NCBI GenBank assembly: GCA_002189035.1
Contig: NEEC01000444.1
Location: 1 to 27,173 of the forward strand
Reading direction: 5' to 3'
DNA from: Utricularia gibba
Lineage: Eukaryota; Streptophyta; Magnoliopsida; Lamiales; Lentibulariaceae
Length of the DNA: 27,173 nt
Both the position numbers and the translations under genes were made by a program. The notes under the pieces are model-generated. The model saw only the letters and a list, made by a program, of their open reading frames with translations, did no database searches and was not told where the DNA came from. Below are positions 1 to 11,300 of this stretch, piece by piece (position 1 is the stretch's first letter; every line of letters begins with the position of its first letter).

Positions 1-171
1 CCAGCGAGACTGGCCGCCACAAAACGAGAAGCGGTTCCTTGAAAAACCATGTAGGCAGCCCCGAAAACCGAACGATAATAAATACATCACTTTATTTGTC
101 GGGCTACAATAACTCTCGGCGCAAGCCAAACCTTACTTTGTCCGTTCCAGTGCACCAAGACGCCTCCTCAA
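1..171 (+). repeat. Partial satellite monomer at left edge
   Basis: The window opens at about position 138 of the monomer (CCAGCGAGACTGG) and runs to the next boundary. It holds most of the second half-unit and ends in the CCAGTGCACC form of the junction, one base short of the subfamily forms. The array therefore continues to the left of the window. Confidence 0.95.
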
Positions 172-3100
172 GTATAAAGTAAGTTGTTGAAAAAATCATG
201 TGGGGTGCACGTGATATCGCAATTTAAAACAAATGCATCATTTTTTTTAATCGATTTGCATCCGGTTGACCTCATGAGCCATACAGAATCGGGGTAAAGG
301 ACAAGTTCCCAGCGAGACTGGCGCCACAAAACGAGAAGCGGTTCTTGAAAAACCATGTAGGCAGCCCCGAAAACGAACGATAATAAATACATCACTTTAT
401 TTGTCGGGCTATAACTAACTCTCGGCGCAAGCCAAACCTTACCTTTGTCCGTTCAGGTGCACCCAAGACCGCCTCCCAAGTATAAAGTAAGTTGTTGAAA
501 AAAATCATGTGGGGTGCACGTGATATCGCAATTTAAACAAATGCATCATTTTTTTTAATCGATTTGCATCGGTTGACCTCATGAGCCATACAGAATCGGG
601 GTCAAAACCAAGTTCCCAGCGAGACTGGCCGCACAAAACGAGAAGCGGTTCTTGAAAAACATGTAGGCAGCCCGAAAACCGAACGATAATAAATACATCA
701 CTTTATTTGTCGGCTACAACTAACTCTCGGCAAGCCAAACTTACTTTGTCCGTTCCAGTGCACCCAAGACCGCTCCTCAAGTATAAAGTAAGTTGTTGAA
801 AAATCATGTGGGGTGCACGTGATATCGCAATTTAAACAAATGCATCATTTTTTTTTAATCGATTTCATCCGGTTGACCTCATGAGCATACAGAATCGGGG
901 TCAAGGACCAAGTTCCAGCGAGACTGGCGCCAAAAAGAGAAGCGGTTCCTTGAAAAACCATGTAGGCAGCCCCGAAAACCGAACGATAATAATACATCAC
1001 TTTATTTGTCGGGCTACAACTAACTCTCGGCGCAAGCCAAACCTTACCTTTGTCCCGTTCAGCTGCACCAAGACCGCCTCTTCAAGTATAAAGTAAGTTG
1101 TTGAAAAAAATCATGTGGGGTGCACATGATATCGCAATTTAAACAAATGCATCATTTTTTTTAATCGATTTGCATCCGGTTGACCTCATGAGCCATACAA
1201 AATCGGGGTAAAGGACCAATTTCCAGCGAGACTGGCCGCCACAAAACGAGAAGCGGTTCCTTGAAAAACCATGTAGGCAGCCCGAAAACCGAACGATAAT
1301 AAATACATCACTTTATTTGTCGGGCTACAACTAACTCTCGGCGCAAGCCAAACCTTACTTTGTCCGTTCAGGTGCACCCAAGACGCCTCTCAAGTATAAA
1401 GTAAGTTGTTGAAAAAATCATGTGGGGTGCACGTGATATCGCAATTTAAACAATGCATCATTTTTTTAATCGATTTGCATCCGGTTGACCTCATGAGCCA
1501 TACAGAATCGGGGTCAAGGACAAGTTCCAGCGAGACTGGCCGCCACAAAACGAGAAGCGGTTCCTTGAAAAACCATGTAGGCAGCCCCGAAAACCGAACG
1601 ATAATAAATACACTTTATTTGTGGGCTACAACTAACTCTCGGCAAGCCAAACCTTACTTTGTCCGTTCAGTGCACCCAAGACGCTCTCCCAAGTATAAAG
1701 TAAGTTGTTGAAAAAAATCATGTGGGGTGCACGTGATATCGCAATTTAAACAAATGCATCATTTTTTTTAATCGATTTGCATCCGGTTGACCTCATGAGC
1801 CATACAGAATCGGGGTCAAGGACCAAGTTCCCAGCGAGACTGGCCGCCACAAAACGAGAAGCGGTTCCTTGAAAAACCATGTAGGCAGCCCGAAAACCGA
1901 ACGATAAAAAATACATCACTTTATTTGCCGGGCTACAACTAACTCTCGCGCAAGCCAAACCTTACCTTTGTCCGTTCAGGTGCACCCCAAGACCGTCCTC
2001 AAGTATAAAGTAAGTTGTTGAAAAAATCATGTGGGGTGCACGTGATATCGCAATTTAAAACAAATGCATCATTTTTTTTAATCGATTTGCATCCGGTTGA
2101 CCTCATGAGCCATACAGAATCGGGGTCAAGGACCAAGTTCCCAGCGAGACTGGCCGCCACAAAAGAGAAGCGGTTCTTGAAAAACCATGTAGGCAGCCCC
2201 GAAAACCGAACGATAATAAATACATCACTTTATTTGTCGGGCTACAACTAACTCTCGGCGCAAGCCAAACCTTACCTTTGTCCGTTCCAGCTGCACCAAG
2301 ACCGCCTCCTCAAGTATAAAGTAAGTTGTTGAAAAAATCATGTGGGGTGCACATGATATCGCAATTTAAACAAATGCATCATTTTTTTTAATCGATTTGC
2401 ATCCGGTTGACCTCATGAGCCATACAGAATCGGGGTAAAAGGACAATTTCCCAGCGAGACTGGCCGCCAAAAGAGAAGCGGTTCCTTGAAAAACCATGTA
2501 GGCAGCCCCGAAAACCGAACGATAATAAATATCACTTTATTTGTCGGGCTACAACTAACTCTCGGCGCAAGCCAAACCTTACTTTGTCCGTTCAAGGTGC
2601 ACCCAAGACGCCTCCTCAAGTATAAAGTAAGTTGTTGAAAAAATCATGTGGGGTGCACGTGATATCGCAATTTAAACAAATGCATCATTTTTTTTAATCG
2701 ATTTGCATCCGGTTGACCTCATGAGCATACAGAATCGGGGTCAAGGACAAGTTCCAGCGAGACTGGCCGCACAAAACGAGAAGCGGTTCCTTGAAAAACC
2801 ATGTAGGCAGCCCCCGAAAACCGAACGATAAAAAATACATCACTTTATTTGCCGGGCTACAACTAACTCTCGGCGCAAGCCAAACCTTACCTTTGTCCGT
2901 TCCAGCTGCACCCAAGACCGCCTCTCAAGTATAAAGTAAGTTGTTGAAAAATCATGTGGGGTGCACATGATATCGCAATTTAAACAAATGCATCATTTTT
3001 TTTAATCGATTTGCATCCGGTTGACCTCATGAGCCATACAGAATCGGGGTCAAGGACCAAGTTCCCAGCGAGACTGGCGCACAAAACGAGAAGCGGTTCC

Positions 3101-6100
3101 TTGAAAAACCATGTAGGCAGCCCCGAAAACCGAACGATAATAAATACATCACTTTATTTGTCGGGCTACAACTAACTCTCGGCGCAAGCCAAACCTTACC
3201 TTTGTCCGTTCCAGTGCACCCAAGACGCCTCCTCAAGTATAAAGTAAGTTGTTGAAAAAATCATGTGGGGTGCACGTGATATCGCAATTTAAACAAATGC
3301 ATCATTTTTTTTAATCGATTTGCATCCGGTTGACCTCATGAGCCATACAGAATCGGGGTCAAGGACCAAGTTCCCAGCGAGACTGGCCGCACAAAACGAG
3401 AAGCGGTTCCTTGAAAAACATGTAGGCAGCCCCCGAAAACCGAACGATAATAAACATCACTTTATTTGTCGGGCTACAACTAACTCTCGGCGCAAGCCAA
3501 ACCTTACCTTTGTCCTGTTCAGGTGCACCCAAGACGCCTCCTCAAGTATAAAGTAAGTTGTTGAAAAAATCATGTGGGGTGCACGTGATATCGCAATTTA
3601 AACAAATGCATCATTTTTTTTAATCGATTTGCATCCGGTTGACCTCATGAGCCATACAGAATCGGGGTCAAGGACCAAGTTCCAGCGAGACTGGCCGCCA
3701 CAAAACGAGAAGCGGTTCCTTGAAAAACCATGTAGGCAGCCCCGAAAACCGAACGATAATAAATACATCACTTTATTTGTCGGGCTACAACTAACTCTCG
3801 CGCAAGCCAAACCTTACTTTGTCCGTTCCAGCTGCACCCCAAGACCGCCTCCTCAAGTATAAAGTAAGTTGTTGAAAAAATCATGTGGGGTGCACATGAT
3901 ATCGCAATTTAAACAAATGCATCATTTTTTTTAATCGATTTGCATCGGTTGACCTCATGAGCCATACAGAATCGGGGTCAAGGACCAATTTCCCAGCGAG
4001 ACTGGCCGCCACAAAACGAGAAGCGGTTCCTTGAAAAACCATGTAGGAGCCCGAAAACCGAACGATAATAAATATCACTTTATTTGTGGGCTACAACTAA
4101 CTCTCGGCGCAAGCCAAACCTTACTTTGTCCGTTCCAGGTGCACCCAAGACCGCTCAAGTATAAAGTAAGTTGTTGAAAAAAATCATGTGGGGTGCACGT
4201 GATATCGCAATTTAAACAAATGCATCATTTTTTTTAATCGATTTGCATCGGTTGACCTCATGAGCCATACAGAATCGGGGTCAAAACAAGTTCCAGCGAG
4301 ACTGGCCGCCACAAAACGAGAAGCGGTTCCTTGAAAAACATGTAGGCAGCCCCCGAAAACCGAACGATAAAAATACATCACTTTATTTGTCGGGCTACAA
4401 CTAACTCTCGCGCAAGCCAAACTTACTTTGTCCGTTCAGCTGCACCCAAGACGCCTCCTCAAGTATAAAGTAAGTTGTTGAAAAAATCATGTGGGGTGCA
4501 CATGATATCGCAATTTAAACAAATGCATCATTTTTTTTTAATCGATTTGCATCGGTTGACCTCATGAGCCATACAGAATCGGGGTCAAGGACAAGTTCCA
4601 GCGAGACTGGCCGCCACAAAACGAGAAGCGGTTCCTTGAAAAACCATGTAGGCCCCCGAAAACGAACGATAATAAATACATCACTTTATTTGTCGGGCTA
4701 CAACTAACTCTCGCGCAAGCCAAACCTTACCTTTGTCCGTTCAGGTGCACCCAAGACCGCCTCCTCAAGTATAAAGTAAGTTGTTGAAAAAATCATGTGG
4801 GGTGCACGTGATATCGCAATTTAAACAAATGCATCATTTTTTTTTAATCGATTTGCATCCGGTTGACCTCATGAGCCATACAGAATCGGGGTCAAGGACA
4901 AGTTCCCAGCGAGACTGGCCGCCACAAAACGAGAAGCGGTTCCTTGAAAAACCATGTAGGCAGCCCCCGAAAACCGAACGATAATAAATACATCACTTTA
5001 TTTGTCGGGCTACAACTAACTCTCGGCGCAAGCCAAACCTTACTTTGTCCGTTCCAGTGCACCCAAGACGCCTCTCAAGTATAAAGTAAGTTGTTGAAAA
5101 AAATCATGTGGGGTGCACATGATATCGCAATTTAAACAAATGCATCATTTTTTTTAATCGATTTGCATCCGGTTGACCTCATGAGCCATACAGAATCGGG
5201 GTCAAGGACAAGTTCCAGCGAGACTGGCCGCCACAAAACGAGAAGCGGTTCTTGAAAAACCATGTAGGCAGCCCCGAAAACCGAACGATAATAAATACAT
5301 CACTTTATTTGTCGGGCTACAACTAACTCTCGGCGCAAGCCAAACCTTACCTTTGTCCGTTCAGGTGCACCCAAGACCGCTCTCAAGTATAAAGTAAGTT
5401 GTTGAAAAAATCATGTGGGGTGCACATGATATCGCAATTTAAACAAATGCATCATTTTTTTTAATCGATTTGCATCGGTTGACCTCATGAGCCATACAGA
5501 ATCGGGGTCAAGGACAAGTTTCCAGCGAGACTGGCCGCCACAAAAACGAGAAGCGGTTCCTTGAAAAACCATGTAGGCAGCCCCCGAAAACCGAACGATA
5601 ATAAATACATCACTTTATTTGTCGGGCTACAACTAACTCTCGGCGCAAGCCAAACCTTACCTTTGTCCGTTCAGCTGCACCCCAAGACCGCCTCCTCAAG
5701 TATAAAGTAAGTTGTTGAAAAAATCATGTGGGGTGCACATGATATCGCAATTTAAACAAATGCATCATTTTTTTTAATCGATTTGCATCCGGTTGACCTC
5801 ATGAGCCATACAGAATCGGGGTCAAGGACAAGTTCCCAGCGAGACTGGCCGCCACAAAACGAGAAGCGGTTCCTTGAAAAACCATGTAGGCAGCCCCGAA
5901 AACCGAACGATAATAAATACATCACTTTATTTGTCGGGCTACAACTAACTCTCGGCGCAAGCCAAACCTTACCTTTGTCCGTTCCAGCTGCACCCAAGAC
6001 GCTCCTCAAGTATAAAGTAAGTTGTTGAAAAAATCATGTGGGGTGCACATGATATCGCAATTTAAACAAATGCATCATTTTTTTTAATCGATTTGCATCC

Positions 6101-7240
6101 GGTTGACCTCATGAGCCATACAGAATCGGGGTCAAGGACCAAGTTCCCAGCGAGACTGGCGCACAAAAACGAGAAGCGGTTCCTTGAAAAACCATGTAGG
6201 CAGCCCCGAAAACCGAACGATAAAAAATAATCACTTTATTTGTGGGCTACAACTAACTCTCGGCGCAAGCCAAACTTACCTTTGTCCGTTCAGGTGCACC
6301 CAAGACCGCCTCCTCAAGTATAAAGTAAGTTGTTGAAAAAATCATGTGGGGTGCACGTGATATCGCAATTTAAACAAATGCATCATTTTTTTTAATCGAT
6401 TTGCATCGGTTGACCTCATGAGCCATACAGAATCGGGGTCAAGGACCAAGTTCCCAGCGAGACTGGCCGCCACAAAACGAGAAGCGGTTCCTTGAAAAAC
6501 CATGTAGGCAGCCCGAAAACCGAACGATAATAAATACATCACTTTATTTGTCGGGCTACAACTAACTCTCGGCGCAAGCCAAACCTTACCTTTGTCCTTC
6601 AGGTGCACCCAAGACGCCTCCTCAAGTATAAAGTAAGTTGTTGAAAAAATCATGTGGGGTGCACATGATATCGCAATTTAAACAAATGCATCATTTTTTT
6701 TAATCGATTTGCATCCGGTTGACCTCATGAGCCATACAGAATCGGGGTCAAGGACCAAGTTCCAGCGAGACTGGCGCCACAAAACGAGAAGCGGTTCCTT
6801 GAAAAACATGTAGGCAGCCCCGAAAACCGAACGATAATAAATACATCACTTTATTTGTCGGGCTACAACTAACTCTCGGCGCAAGCCAAACTTACCTTTG
6901 TCCGTTCAGCTGCACCCAAGACGCCTCCTCAAGTATAAAGTAAGTTGTTGAAAAATCATGTGGGGTGCACATGATATCGCAATTTAAACAAATGCATCAT
7001 TTTTTTTTAATCGATTTCCATCGGTTGACCTCATGAGCCATACAGAATCGGGGTCAAGGACCAAGTTCCAGCGAGACTGGCCGCCACAAAACGAGAAGCG
7101 GTTCCTTGAAAAACCATGTAGGCAGCCCGAAAACCGAACGATAATAAATACATCACTTTATTTGTCGGGCTACAACTAACTCTCGGCGCAAGCCAAACTT
7201 ACCTTTGTCCTGTTCGAGGTGCACCCAAGACGCTCCTCAA
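172..7240 (+). repeat. Array block I: 23 monomers, mixed G- and A-type haplotypes
   Basis: Mean spacing is 307.3 bp. At the base after GTGCAC near monomer position 40, twelve copies carry G (CACGTG) and eleven carry A (CACATG), with no clear periodicity. Copies starting at 5079, 5388, 5700, 6010, 6626 and 6933 are A-type, with a G-type at 6318. Single-base losses are frequent, for example GTCCGTT where block III usually has GTCCCGTT, CTTACTTTG for CTTACCTTTG, and CCGCACA for CCGCCACA. No reading frame is kept from copy to copy. Confidence 0.85.
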
Positions 7241-8166
7241 GTATAAAGTAAGTTGTTGAAAAAATCATGTGGGGTGCACGTGATATCGCAATTTTAAACA
7301 AATGCATCATTTTTTTTAATCGATTTGCATCCGGTTGACCTCATGAGCCATACAGAATCGGGGTCAAGGACCAAGTTCCAGCGAGACTGGCCGCCACAAA
7401 ACGAGAAGCGGTTCCTTGAAAAACATGTAGGCAGCCCCGAAAACCGAACGATAATAAATACATCACTTTATTTGTCGGGCTACAACTAACTCTCGGCGCA
7501 AGCAAACCTTACTTTGTCCGTTCCAGTGCACCCAAGACGCTCCTCAAGTATAAAGTAAGTTGTTGAAAAAATCATGTGGGGTGCACGTGATATCGCAATT
7601 TAAACAAATGCATCATTTTTTTTAATCGATTTGCATCCGGTTGACCTCATGAGCCATACAGAATCGGGGTCAAGGACCAAGTTCCCAGCGAGACTGGCCG
7701 CACAAAAACGAGAAGCGGTTCCTTGAAAAACCATGTAGGCAGCCCCGAAAACCGAACGATAATAAATACATCACTTTATTTGTCGGGCTACAACTAACTC
7801 TCGCGCAAGCCAAACCTTACTTTGTCCGTTCAGTGCACCCCAAGACGCCTCCTCAAGTATAAAGTAAGTTGTTGAAAAATCATGTGGGGTGCACGTGATA
7901 TCGCAATTTAAACAAATGCATCATTTTTTTTAATCGATTTGCATCCGGTTGACCTCATGAGCCATACAGAATCGGGGTCAAGGACAAGTTCCCAGCGAGA
8001 CTGGCCGCCACAAAACGAGAAGCGGTTCCTTGAAAAACCATGTAGGCAGCCCCGAAAACCGAACGATAATAAATACATCACTTTATTTGTCGGGCTACAA
8101 CTAACTCTCGGCGCAAGCCAAACCTTACCTTTGTCCGTTCCAGTGCACCCAAGACGCCTCCTCAAG

Positions 8167-8173
8167 TATAAAG
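8167..8173 (+). promoter_or_regulatory. Conserved TATAAAG (TATA-box-like), once per monomer
   Basis: TATAAAG occurs at the start of essentially every monomer, within a well-conserved AAGTATAAAGTAAGTTG. It resembles a eukaryotic RNA polymerase II TATA box, and many satellites are transcribed. Conservation across copies alone cannot prove function, because array homogenisation also conserves sequence. No start site or initiator can be confirmed here. Confidence 0.25.
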
Positions 8174-8258
8174 TAAGTTGTTGAAAAAATCATGTGGGGT
8201 GCACGTGATATCGCAATTTAAACAAATGCATCATTTTTTTTAATCGATTTGCATCCGG

Positions 8259-8291
8259 TTGACCTCATGAGCCATACAGAATCGGGGTCAA
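8259..8291 (+). repeat. Inverted repeat TTGACCTC / GGGGTCAA, 17-nt loop
   Basis: TTGACCTC at 8259-8266 can pair with GGGGTCAA at 8284-8291 over 8 bp, with one G-T wobble. The self-complementary CTCATGAG overlaps the left arm. The structure recurs in most monomers, though some have lost one base of an arm (CGGGTCAA, CGGGGTAAAGG). Both large internal deletions in the array begin at or within it, at 14728 and 17158. Confidence 0.55.
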
Positions 8292-8322
8292 GGACCAAGT
8301 TCCCAGCGAGACTGGCCGCCAC

Positions 8323-8369
8323 AAAACGAGAAGCGGTTCCTTGAAAAACCATGTAGGCAGCCCCGAAAA
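8323..8369 (+). other. Phased A-tracts, possible intrinsically bent DNA
   Basis: Runs of A4 (8323-8326), A5 (8344-8348) and A4 (8366-8369) have centres 21.5 bp apart, about two helical turns. They are kept in most monomers (CAAAACGAG, TTGAAAAACC, CGAAAACC). A-tracts repeated in phase with the helix are known to curve DNA, and curvature is common in satellites. Curvature here is inferred from spacing only. Confidence 0.45.
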
Positions 8370-8378
8370 CCGAACGAT

Positions 8379-8398
8379 AATAAATACATCACTTTATT
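8379..8398. repeat. Small AATAAA-N8-TTTATT inverted repeat
   Basis: AATAAA at 8379-8384 and TTTATT at 8393-8398 are perfect 6-bp inverted repeats around an 8-nt loop. Each strand therefore carries an AATAAA, the usual polyadenylation hexamer, pointing outward once per monomer. Whether this matters depends on whether the array is transcribed. Some right-hand copies break the symmetry (ATATAAATTTATCAC or TTTATTGTGG). Confidence 0.35.
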
Positions 8399-11300
8399 TG
8401 TCGGGCTACAACTAACTCTCGGCGCAAGCCAAACCTTACCTTTGTCCGTTCCAGCTGCACCCAAGACCGCTCCTCAAGTATAAAGTAAGTTGTTGAAAAA
8501 TCATGTGGGGTGCACGTGATATCGCAATTTAAACAAATGCATCATTTTTTTTAATCGATTTGCATCCGGTTGACCTCATGAGCCATACAGAATCGGGGTC
8601 AAGGACCAAGTTCCCAGCGAGACTGGCCGCACAAAACGAGAAGCGGTTCCTTGAAAACCATGTAGGCAGCCCCCGAAAACCGAACGATAATAAATACATC
8701 ACTTTATTTGTCGGGCTACAACTAACTCGGCGCAAGCCAAACTTACCTTTGTCCGTTCCAGCTGCACCCAAGACGCCTCTCAAGTATAAAGTAAGTTGTT
8801 GAAAAAATCATGTGGGGTGCACGTGATATCGCAATTTAAACAAATGCATCATTTTTTTTAATCGATTTGCATCGGTTGACCTCATGAGCCATACAGAATC
8901 GGGGTCAAGGACCAAGTTCCCAGCGAGACTGGCCGCCACAAAACGAGAAGCGGTTCCTTGAAAAACCATGTAGGCAGCCCGAAAACCGAACGATAATAAA
9001 TACATCACTTTATTTGTCGGGCTACAACTAACTCTCGGCGCAAGCCAAACTTACCTTTGTCCGTTCAGGTGCACCCAAGACGCCTCCTCAAGTATAAAGT
9101 AAGTTGTTGAAAAAATCATGTGGGGTGCACGTGATATCGCAATTTAAACAAATGCATCATTTTTTTTAATCGATTTGCATCCGGTTGACCTCATGAGCCA
9201 TACAGAATCGGGGTCAAGGACCAAGTTCCCAGCGAGACTGGCCGCACAAAAGAGAAGCGGTTCTTGAAAAACCATGTAGGCAGCCCCCGAAAACCGAACG
9301 ATAATAAATACATCACTTTATTTGTCGGGCTACAACTAACTCTCGCGCAAGCCAAACTTACCTTTGTCCGTTCAGGTGCACCCAAGACGCCTCTCAAGTA
9401 TAAAGTAAGTTGTTGAAAAAATCATGTGGGGTGCACGTGATATCGCAATTTAAACAAAATGCATCATTTTTTTTAATCGATTTGCATCCGGTTGACCTCA
9501 TGAGCCATACAGAATCGGGGTCAAGGACAAGTTCCCAGCGAGACTGGCCGCCACAAAACGAGAAGCGGTTCCTTGAAAAACCATGTAGGCAGCCCGAAAA
9601 CCGAACGATAATAAATACATCACTTTATTTGCGGGCTACAACTAACTCTCGGCGCAAGCCAAACCTTACCTTTGTCCGTTCTGCACCCAAGACGCCTCCT
9701 CAAGTATAAAGTAAGTTGTTGAAAAAATCATGTGGGGTGCACGTGATATCGCAATTTAAACAAATGCATCATTTTTTTTAATCGATTTGCATCCGGTTGA
9801 CCTCATGAGCCATACAGAATCGGGGTCAAGGACCAAGTTCCCAGCGAGACTGGCCGCCACAAAACGAGAAGCGGTTCCTTGAAAACCATGTAGGCAGCCC
9901 CGAAAACCGAACGATAATAAATACATCACTTTATTTGTCGGGCTACAACTAACTCTCGGCGCAAGCCAAACCTTACCTTTGTCCTGTTCGAGGTGCACCC
10001 TAAGACGCCTCCTCAAGTATAAAGTAAGTTGTTGAAAAAATCATGTGGGGTGCACGTGATATCGCAATTTAAACAAATGCATCATTTTTTTTAATCGATT
10101 TGCATCCGGTTGACCTCATGAGCCATACAGAATCGGGGTCAAGGACCAAGTTCCAGCGAGACTGGCGCCACAACGAGAAGCGGTTCCTTGAAAAACCATG
10201 TAGGCAGCCCCCCGAAAACCGAACGATAATAAATACATCACTTTATTTGTCGGGCTACAACTAACTCTCGGGCAAGCCAAAACCTTACTTTGTCCCGTTC
10301 CAGCTGCACCCAAGACCGCTCCTCAAGTATAAAGTAAGTTGTTGAAAAAATCATGTGGGGTGCACGTGATATCGCAATTTAAACAAATGCATCATTTTTT
10401 TTTAATCGATTTGCATCCGGTTGACCTCATGAGCCATACAGAATCGGGGTCAAGGACCAAGTTCCCAGCGAGACTGGCCGCCACAAAACGAGAAGCGGTT
10501 CCTTGAAAAACCATGTAGGCAGCCCCCGAAAACCGAACGATAATAAATACATCACTTTATTTGTCGGGCTACAACTAACTCTCGGCGCAAGCCAAACTTA
10601 CCTTTGTCCTGTTCGAGGTGCACCCAAGACGCCTCCTCAAGTATAAAGTAAGTTGTTGAAAAAATCATGTGGGGTGCACGTGATATCGCAATTTAAACAA
10701 ATGCATCATTTTTTTTAATCGATTTGCATCCGGTTGACCTCATGAGCCATACAGAATCGGGGTCAAGGACCAAGTTCCCAGCGAGACTGGCCGCCACAAA
10801 ACGAGAAGCGGTTCCTTGAAAAACCATGTAGGCAGCCCCCGAAAACCGAACGATAATAAATACATCACTTTATTTGTCGGGCTACACTAACTCTCGGGCA
10901 AGCCAAACTTACCTTTGTCCTGTTCGAGGTGCACCCAAGACGCCTCTCAAGTATAAAGTAAGTTGTTGAAAAATCATGTGGGGTGCACGTGATATCGCAA
11001 TTTAAACAAATGCATCATTTTTTTTAATCGATTTGCATCCGGTTGACCTCATGAGCCATACAGAATCGGGGTCAAGGACCAAGTTCCCAGCGAGACTGGC
11101 CGCAAAAACGAGAAGCGGTTCCTTGAAAAACCATGTAGGCAGCCCCGAAAACCGAACGATAATAAATACATCACTTTATTTGTCGGGCTACAACTAACTC
11201 TCGGCGCAAGCCAAACCTTACTTTGTCCTGTTCAGGTGCACCCTAAGATGCCTCTCAAGTATAAAGTAAGTTGTTGAAAAAATCATGTGGGGTGCACGTG

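Larger units (their letters stand above)
8166..8322 (+). repeat. First half-unit of the monomer (about 157 bp)
   Basis: This half aligns collinearly with 8323-8477. TTGAAAAAATCATGTGGGG at 8181 matches TTGAAAAACCATGTAGGC at 8341. AAATGCATCA at 8224 matches AAATACATCA at 8382. GAGCCATAC near 8270 matches AAGCCAAAC near 8427, and GAGAC near 8308 matches AAGAC near 8464. Offsets stay at 157-160 bp throughout. My hand alignment gives about 90 identities in 160 columns, well above the roughly 27% expected by chance. The present monomer is therefore probably an old duplication of a nucleosome-sized unit. Confidence 0.65.
8166..8477 (+). repeat. Representative full satellite monomer (312 bp)
   Basis: This copy has almost no indels, so it serves as the landmark map. 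TATAAAG is at 8167-8173, an A6 tract at 8184-8189, CACGTG at 8202-8207, a T8 tract at 8234-8241, ATTTGCAT at 8247-8254, an inverted repeat at 8259-8266 with 8284-8291, three spaced A-tracts at 8323-8369, AATAAA/TTTATT inverted repeats at 8379-8398, and CAGCTG at 8452-8457. GC content is uneven: about 34% in the first 100 bp, about 56% in the second 100, about 48% in the rest (hand count on a consensus). It encodes no protein I can support. Confidence 0.9.
8323..8477 (+). repeat. Second half-unit of the monomer (about 155 bp)
   Basis: This is the diverged partner of 8166-8322. The best-matching stretch is the first half of the unit (about 65-75% identity from TTGAAAAA to TTTGTCG). About 19 bp in the middle match poorly (about 30%). 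The last 58 bp match at about 50% without gaps. It carries the subfamily-diagnostic junction (CAGCTG or CAGGTG before TGCAC) near its end. Confidence 0.65.

Noticed and set aside
8264-8271. Hammerhead ribozyme core
   Set aside because: CCTCATGAG looks like the CTGATGAG core, but the essential G is a C. The sequence is simply the palindrome CTCATGAG, and I found no correctly placed GAAA and cleavage triplet forming three stems.
8323-8350. RNA polymerase III B box or tRNA-derived SINE
   Set aside because: GCGGTTCCTTGAAAAACC starts like GGTTCGANTCC but diverges after GGTTC. No matching A box lies at the usual distance upstream, and the copies are tandem rather than dispersed, with no tails or target-site duplications.
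8360-8378. CENP-B box
   Set aside because: The minus strand reads TTCGGTTTTCGGGG, which resembles TTCG....A..CGGG. However, only five bases separate TTCG from CGGG instead of seven, and the required A is absent. It is a near miss only.
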